Assembly: GCF_950101795.1 (NCBI RefSeq)
Contig: NZ_CATNLZ010000032.1
Coordinates: forward strand, 248,001-312,000
Source: Nocardioides sp. T2.26MG-1
GTDB taxonomy: Bacteria; Actinomycetota; Actinomycetes; Propionibacteriales; Nocardioidaceae
DNA: 64,000 nt
Direction of reading: 5' to 3'
A program made the position numbers and the translations under genes. Below are positions 58,797 to 64,000 of the stretch, piece by piece. The notes under the pieces are model-generated. The model was not told where the DNA came from. It searched no databases and saw nothing but the letters and a program-made list of their open reading frames with translations. Numbering within the stretch: position 1 is the first letter of the stretch; every line of letters starts with the position of its first letter.

Positions 58797-58867
58797 CGAA
58801 ACTCGACCCTGGACGACGAAGGTTCGTCGTCCAGGGTCGAGTTTCGTCGGCCGGCCGACGAAACTCG
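58797..58867. repeat. Right compound palindrome of the bracketed gene
   Basis: The inner palindrome, 58797-58846, has 25-base arms with one mismatch, containing CCTGGACGACGAAG. The outer, 58838-58867, is a perfect 30-base palindrome starting CGAGTTTCGTCGGCC. Together they form an inverted copy of the left flank (57690-57764) with changes in the stem. Confidence 0.9.
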
Positions 58868-58896
58868 CGCGGGCCGTCCCAGCCCCCGCCGCCGCC

Positions 58897-60069
<1,173 letters not shown>

Positions 60070-60070
60070 C

Positions 60071-60084
60071 TAGAACACGTTCTT
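60071..60084. promoter_or_regulatory. KstR-type operator, 7 of 8 defined positions
   Basis: TAGAACACGTTCTT deviates from TnnAACnnGTTnnA only in the last base. It lies 10 bases upstream of the fadA5 start codon. Confidence 0.75.
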
Positions 60085-60098
60085 GTTTGCGACAACCC

Positions 60099-60140
60099 TT
60101 GGATTGAGGAGCCGAGGGACGAGGCGTCTCGAAATCTTCC
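60099..60140. repeat. Variant dispersed palindromic repeat
   Basis: TTGGATTGAGGAGCCGAGGG then ACGAGGCGTCTCGAAATC. The borders GGATTGAGG and CTCGAAATC resemble GGTTGAGG and CTCGAAACC of the other copies. It separates the fadA5 and cyp125 KstR-type boxes. Confidence 0.65.
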
Positions 60141-60172
60141 GCTACGTACTTCGGGTATGTAGTCTCTGTCAC

Positions 60173-60186
60173 TAGAACGTGTTCCA
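60173..60186. promoter_or_regulatory. KstR-type operator, full match
   Basis: TAGAACGTGTTCCA matches all defined positions of the KstR motif. It lies 26 bases upstream of the cyp125 start (GTG 60213). Confidence 0.8.
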
Positions 60187-60212
60187 GCCAGCGAATGTTG
60201 AGGGAGCCCCCT

Positions 60213-61454
60213 GTGACCGCAACCGACGTCCTCCCCGAGGGTTTCGACTTCACCGATCCCGACGTGAACCAAGCGGCGATCCCGCACGAGCAGTTCCGTG
60301 CCGCCCGCAAGCACGCGCCGATCATCTGGGTCGAGCAGCCCCCGGAGGTCCGCAGCGGCTTCACCGAGGAGTCCGGCACCGGCTACTACGCGGTCACCCG
60401 GCACGCGGACGTCTCGGCGATCTCGAAGGACAGCAAGAACTGGTCGACGTACGAGAACGGCGCGATCATCCGGTTCCCCGGCGAGATGCTGCGCGAGCAG
60501 ATCGAGCTCCAGCGGGTCATCCTGATCAACCAGGACCCGCCCGAGCACACCGCCACCCGGGCGATCATCTCGCGCGGCTTCACCCCGCGGTCGATCGCCG
60601 AGCTCGAGGACCAGATGACCCAGCGGGCGACCTCGATCGTCAAGGACGCCGTCGGGCGGGGCACCGGCAACTTCGTGGAGGACATCGCCGCCGAGCTGCC
60701 GCTCCAGGCGATCGCCGACCTGATCGGGGTGCCCCAGGAGGATCGCCACAAGCTCTTCGAGTGGTCCAACCAGATGCTGGCCGGCGAGGACCCCGACTAC
60801 GCCGGCAACAACGAGGTGGCGGCCGCCGAGATCCTCGGCTACGCGATGATGCTGGCCGCCGACCGGCAGGCCAACCCGCGCGACGACCTGATCACCAAGC
60901 TGATCAACGCCCACAAGGGCGAGCGCGGGCTCACCGACGACGAGTTCGGCTACTTCGTGATCCTCCTCGCGGTCGCCGGCAACGAGACCACGCGCAACGC
61001 GATCTCGCACGGCATGAACGCCTTCCTCGACAACCCGGAGCAGTGGGAGATCTGGAAGCGCGACCGGCCGGCGACGATGGTCGACGAGGTCGTCCGCTGG
61101 GCCACGCCGGTCAGCGTCTTCCAGCGCACCGCCCTCAACGACGTCGAGGTCGGGGGCGTGCAGTTCAAGAAGGGCCAGCGCGCTGCGCTGTTCTACGCGA
61201 GCGCCAACTTCGACGAGGACGTGTTCGACGACCCCTTCACGTTCAACATCCTGCGTGACCCCAACCCGCAGGTGGGCTTCGGCGGTCACGGCGCGCACTA
61301 CTGCGTGGGTGCCAACCTGGCTCGCCAGGAGATCCGGGTGATCTTCGAGGCTCTCGCCGACTACGCCCCGGACATCACCAAGCTGGCCGAGCCCTCGCGG
61401 CTGCGCCACTCGTGGGTGAACGGGATCAAGGACCTCCAGGTCAGGTACGCCTGA
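60213..61454 (+). CDS. cyp125: Cytochrome P450 CYP125 (steroid C26/C27 hydroxylase)
   Basis: A 413-residue P450 matching CYP125, which oxidises C26/C27 of cholesterol to the acid, starting side-chain degradation. The heme cysteine is Cys364 in GFGGHGAHYCVGANLAR, the I-helix has AVAGNETTRN (residues 253-262) and ExxR is in DEVVRW. The N-terminal FDFTDPDVNQAAIPHEQFRA is family-specific. GTG at 60213 was preferred over ATG at 60195 because AGGGAG precedes it by six bases. Divergent fadA5 and the boxes between support steroid-induced expression. Confidence 0.93.
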   Translation: MTATDVLPEGFDFTDPDVNQAAIPHEQFRAARKHAPIIWVEQPPEVRSGFTEESGTGYYAVTRHADVSAISKDSKNWSTYENGAIIRFPGEMLREQIELQRVILINQDPPEHTATRAIISRGFTPRSIAELEDQMTQRATSIVKDAVGRGTGNFVEDIAAELPLQAIADLIGVPQEDRHKLFEWSNQMLAGEDPDYAGNNEVAAAEILGYAMMLAADRQANPRDDLITKLINAHKGERGLTDDEFGYFVILLAVAGNETTRNAISHGMNAFLDNPEQWEIWKRDRPATMVDEVVRWATPVSVFQRTALNDVEVGGVQFKKGQRAALFYASANFDEDVFDDPFTFNILRDPNPQVGFGGHGAHYCVGANLARQEIRVIFEALADYAPDITKLAEPSRLRHSWVNGIKDLQVRYA

Positions 61455-62225
61455 TCAGGTGGTCCGCTGGGTGAGCACCAGCGGACCGTCCGCGGTGATC
61501 GCCACGGTGTGCTCCATGTGAGCCCCGCGGGAGCCGTCCTTGCTGCGCAACGTCCAGCCGTCCGCGTCGGTGTAGATCTCGTCGGTGGTGTGCAGGAACC
61601 ACGGCTCCAGCGCGAGCACCAGCCCCGGTCGCAGCTTCAGCCCGCGGCCGGGGCGCCCGTCGTTGGCGACGTGCGGCTCGCCGTGCATGGTCCGGCCGAC
61701 TCCGTGCCCGCCGAACTGGAGGTTGATCCCCAGTCCGGCGGCCCGGGCGACGTCGCCGATCGCGGCGGAGATGTCACCGAGCCGGTTGCCCGCGCGGGCC
61801 GCGTCGATGGCCGCGTCGAGCGCGCGCGAGGTCACCTCGATCAGCTCGAGGTCCTCCGGCCGCGGGGTGCCCACGACCAGGCTGAGCGCCGAGTCGGCCA
61901 CCCAGCCGTCGACGCTCGCGGCGAAGTCGACGCTGAGCAGGTCGCCGTCCTGCAGCCGGTAGTCGTGCGGGAGGCCGTGCAGGACCGCGTCGTTGACCGA
62001 CGTGCACAGCACCTTGCCGAACGGCGAGGCCCCGAACGACGGGTGGTAGTCGATGTAGCAGGACTCCGCGCCCCGCTCGCGGATCATCTGGTGCGCGAGC
62101 GCGTCGAGCTCGAGGAGGTTGACGCCGACGTCCGCGCGCTCGGCGAGCGCGGTGAGGACGTCCGCCACGAACCGGCCGGCCGGGCGCATCTGCTCGATCT
62201 GGGCAGGGGTGCGGAGCTCGATCAT
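61455..62225 (-). CDS. map: Type I methionine aminopeptidase
   Basis: A 256-residue metalloprotease that removes N-terminal methionine. Metal ligands are Asp100 (LLSVDFAA), Asp111 (DSALSLVVG), His174 ([14 protein letters not shown]), Glu207 (LALEPW) and Glu238 (HMEHTVAI), all in place. The N-terminus [18 protein letters not shown] is usual, and there is no SH3-binding or zinc-finger extension. It is convergent with cyp125, with no gap. Actinobacteria often carry more than one map gene. Confidence 0.93.
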   Translation of the reverse strand: MIELRTPAQIEQMRPAGRFVADVLTALAERADVGVNLLELDALAHQMIRERGAESCYIDYHPSFGASPFGKVLCTSVNDAVLHGLPHDYRLQDGDLLSVDFAASVDGWVADSALSLVVGTPRPEDLELIEVTSRALDAAIDAARAGNRLGDISAAIGDVARAAGLGINLQFGGHGVGRTMHGEPHVANDGRPGRGLKLRPGLVLALEPWFLHTTDEIYTDADGWTLRSKDGSRGAHMEHTVAITADGPLVLTQRTT

Positions 62226-62265
62226 GGAGTGGACCCTATCCAGGGCCACCACGGTCCTCCGCCCA

Positions 62266-62332
62266 GGTACATCCGCTCGGGTACATCCGCTCAGGGCAGA
62301 TCTGCCCCGGGCGGATCCGCTGGGATCCGCGG
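62266..62332. promoter_or_regulatory. Repeat-rich clpP promoter region with palindromes
   Basis: GGTACATCCGCTC occurs twice at 62266 and 62280 (period 14). The perfect palindrome GGGCAGATCTGCCC is at 62294-62307, and GCGGATCCGC at 62311-62320 with a second GGATCCGC at 62323. All lie just upstream of clpP1. This is a plausible binding region for a Clp-gene regulator; its identity is unknown. Confidence 0.55.
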
Positions 62333-62356
62333 CCCGGGGCCCGCAGGCTCGAGGAC

Positions 62357-62959
62357 ATGACCCAGACACCCTCGCTCGCCGGCCTGTCCGCGGCCGACCG
62401 GCTGCTGCACCAGCGGATCATCGTCCTCGGCCAGCAGGTCGACGACGACATCGCCAACAAGCTCTGCGCGGAGCTGCTGCTCCTCTCCGCGGAGGACCCG
62501 AAGCGCGACATCGCGCTCTACATCAACTCGCCGGGCGGCTCGGTCAGCGCCGGACTCGCCATCTACGACACCATGCGGCTGATCCCCAACGACGTCAGCA
62601 CCCTGGCCATGGGGCTGGCAGCCAGCATGGGCCAGTTCCTGCTGTCGGCCGGTACGCCGGGCAAGCGCTACGCGCTCCCGCACTCACGGGTGCTGATGCA
62701 CCAGGGCTCGGCGGGCATCGGCGGGACCGCCATCGACATCGAGATCCAGGCAGAGAACCTCGAGCACACCAAGAACGTGATGACGGGGCTGATCGCCGAG
62801 CACACCGGCCAGCCGGTCGAGGTGATCGAGCGCGACTCGCTGCGCGACCGGTGGTTCACGGCCGAGGAGGCGCGCGAGTACGGCTTCGTGGACGAGGTGC
62901 TCAGCGACGTACGCGCGGTGACCCCCGCACGTCCGACCCCGTCCTTCGGGCTGCGGTGA
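62357..62959 (+). CDS. clpP: ClpP-family protease subunit, first of a pair
   Basis: A 200-residue ClpP protease subunit. The catalytic Ser is Ser90 ([14 protein letters not shown]), the His is His115 ([11 protein letters not shown]), and the Asp is in the SLRDRWFT region. [18 protein letters not shown] is the substrate strand. It is followed after five bases by a second clpP gene. Unlike the housekeeping clpP1P2-clpX locus, no clpX follows; this resembles a secondary ClpP pair (for example clpP3-clpP4 of Streptomyces). ATG at 62357. Confidence 0.93.
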   Translation: MTQTPSLAGLSAADRLLHQRIIVLGQQVDDDIANKLCAELLLLSAEDPKRDIALYINSPGGSVSAGLAIYDTMRLIPNDVSTLAMGLAASMGQFLLSAGTPGKRYALPHSRVLMHQGSAGIGGTAIDIEIQAENLEHTKNVMTGLIAEHTGQPVEVIERDSLRDRWFTAEEAREYGFVDEVLSDVRAVTPARPTPSFGLR

Positions 62960-62964
62960 CCGCG

Positions 62965-63585
62965 ATGTCCACCTACACGATCCCCAGCGTCGTCGAGAAG
63001 ACCGTCCGCGGCGAACGCGCGGTCGACATCTACAGCCGGCTGCTCACCGACCGCATCGTCTACATCGGCACCGAGATCGACGACGGCGTCGCCAACGTCG
63101 TCATCGCCCAGCTGCTGCACCTGGAGTCCGAGAGCCCCGACCAGCCGATCAGCCTCTACCTCAACTCCCCGGGCGGATCGGTGACCGCGATGCTCGCGAT
63201 CTACGACACCATGCAGTTCATCCGCTCACCCGTCGGTACGACGTGCGTCGGCCAGGCAGCGTCGTCCGCGGCGGTGCTGCTCGCCGCCGGCGCGCCGGGC
63301 AGCCGCACCGTGCTGCCGCGGGCCCGGGTGGTGCTGCACCAGCCCTCCGGCGGCGGCCAGGGGACGCTGCCCGACCTCGCGCTGCAGGCCAAGGAGATCG
63401 TCCGGCTGCGCGCGGAGATGGAGGAGATCCTCTCCCACCACACCGGCCAGAGCGTCGAGCAGCTGCGGGAGGACACCGACCGCGACCTGATCCTCTCCGC
63501 ACAGCAGGCCGTCGACTACGGGCTGGCCGACGTGGTGCTCGACAGCCGCAAGGTCGCCACCGAGCTGAGGAACAAGGGGGCCTGA
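62965..63585 (+). CDS. clpP: ClpP-family protease subunit, second of a pair
   Basis: A 206-residue ClpP subunit. Catalytic residues are Ser100 ([17 protein letters not shown]), His125 ([13 protein letters not shown]) and an Asp in LREDTDRD. The N-terminus [20 protein letters not shown] is typical of the ClpP2 type. Two different ClpP rings probably form one 14-mer. No clpX or clpC gene follows in the window. Confidence 0.93.
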   Translation: MSTYTIPSVVEKTVRGERAVDIYSRLLTDRIVYIGTEIDDGVANVVIAQLLHLESESPDQPISLYLNSPGGSVTAMLAIYDTMQFIRSPVGTTCVGQAASSAAVLLAAGAPGSRTVLPRARVVLHQPSGGGQGTLPDLALQAKEIVRLRAEMEEILSHHTGQSVEQLREDTDRDLILSAQQAVDYGLADVVLDSRKVATELRNKGA

Positions 63586-63603
63586 CCCGGGGTTGGGCCC
63601 GAC

Positions 63604-64000
63604 ATGAGCGAACTCGTGAACCGCGTCATCACGTCCCTGCGCACCAACCACGACACGCTCGTGGCGGTGCTGCCCAACCTCACCGACGACCACCTGACCG
63701 GGCCGAGCGGTGCCTCGGAGTGGACCATCGCGCAGGTCCTGTCGCACCTCGGCAGCGGCGCGGAGATCTTCGCGAAGCCGCTCGCCCGGGCGGCCGGCCG
63801 GCCGTTCGAGGAGGAGGACAACCAGGCGGTCTGGGCGCGGTGGGACGCGGCAAGCCCGATCGACCAGGCCGCGGGCTTCGTCGAGCACGACGGCGCCGTC
63901 CTCGAGACCGTCGAGTCGCTGACCCCGGAGCAGCGCGACTCGCTGCTGATCGACCTGGGCTTCCTGCCCGAGCCGGTGCCGCTGGTGGTCGCGCTCGGCA
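63604..64000 (+). CDS. Maleylpyruvate isomerase family, mycothiol-dependent protein, 3' end outside window
   Basis: The first 132 residues of a DinB-fold protein: NRVITSLRTNHDTLVAVLPN then GPSGASEWTIAQVLSHLGSG with the first metal-site His, and a helix with PFEEEDNQAVWARWD. It resembles maleylpyruvate isomerase-type mycothiol-dependent proteins of actinobacteria. It is open at the right edge of the window. The gene starts 18 bases after the second clpP stop. Confidence 0.8.
   Translation, partial: MSELVNRVITSLRTNHDTLVAVLPNLTDDHLTGPSGASEWTIAQVLSHLGSGAEIFAKPLARAAGRPFEEEDNQAVWARWDAASPIDQAAGFVEHDGAVLETVESLTPEQRDSLLIDLGFLPEPVPLVVALG

Noticed and set aside
57690..58867. Insertion sequence or transposon ends
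   Set aside because: No transposase motif (DDE or HUH) was found in the enclosed gene and no target-site duplication is visible; a cassette is only suspected.

Overview
The window comes from a GC-rich actinobacterium, most like Nocardioides or a related Propionibacteriales/Corynebacteriales genus. The evidence is strong G/C third-position bias, tight operons with ATGA/GTGA overlaps, and an almost complete cholesterol/steroid catabolic gene set whose order matches the Mycobacterium tuberculosis and Rhodococcus clusters. No rRNA, tRNA, CRISPR array or transposase was recognised.

Layout. 1-4.8 kb: end of an ABC permease, a LipC-like esterase divergent from a wax-ester/TAG synthase (two KstR-type boxes between them), and an alpha/beta hydrolase. 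4.85-9.7 kb: an igr-type side-chain operon (chsE2-chsE1 fusion, a chsH2 split in two, chsH1, ltp2). 9.7-22 kb: general genes (MarR/epimerase, VOC/AraC, dienelactone hydrolase, HrpB helicase, PPK2, F420-type oxidoreductase, 2H phosphoesterase, YceH-methyltransferase fusion, tandem GDPD, APH-type kinase, RidA). 22-27.5 kb: hsd4B-like hydratase and kstD, divergent from hsaE-hsaG-hsaF. 27.5-33.7 kb: a microprotein, a lipoprotein hydrolase, a photosensory operon (heliorhodopsin, bacteriophytochrome fused to a PP2C/SpoIIE phosphatase, heme oxygenase), a small unknown gene and a secreted lipase. 33.8-37.5 kb: hsaA-hsaD-hsaC-hsaB. 37.5-39.3 kb: a cold-shock/cupin fusion and the remnant of a hybrid histidine kinase. 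39.2-47.7 kb: KstR2-type C/D-ring genes (fadE33-fadE32-fadE31-fadD3, divergent from fadE30-ipdF-kstR2-fadA6). 47.7-52.5 kb: accessory genes. 52.5-57.7 kb: ipdC-ipdB-ipdA-echA20, divergent from two SDR genes. 57.7-58.9 kb: an AbiEi/DUF559-like gene bracketed by large palindromes. 58.9-61.5 kb: fadA5 divergent from cyp125. 61.5-64 kb: methionine aminopeptidase, a clpP pair and a partial maleylpyruvate-isomerase-like gene.

How it works together. Cyp125, FadA5, ChsE, ChsH and Ltp2 shorten the sterol side chain. KstD and HsaABCD open rings A/B, and HsaEFG take the C5 fragment to pyruvate and propionyl-CoA. FadD3, FadE30, IpdF, EchA20, IpdABC, FadE31-33 and FadA6 degrade rings C/D. Seven sites match the KstR box (TnnAACnnGTTnnA) exactly or with one mismatch, and two 18-bp palindromes mark KstR2-type promoters.

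Most notable: the photosensory operon combining two chromophore systems; reshaping of the side-chain operon by a gene fusion and a repeat-associated gene split; several families of dispersed palindromic or tandem repeats that supply or abut stop codons; and the palindrome-bracketed AbiEi-like gene.
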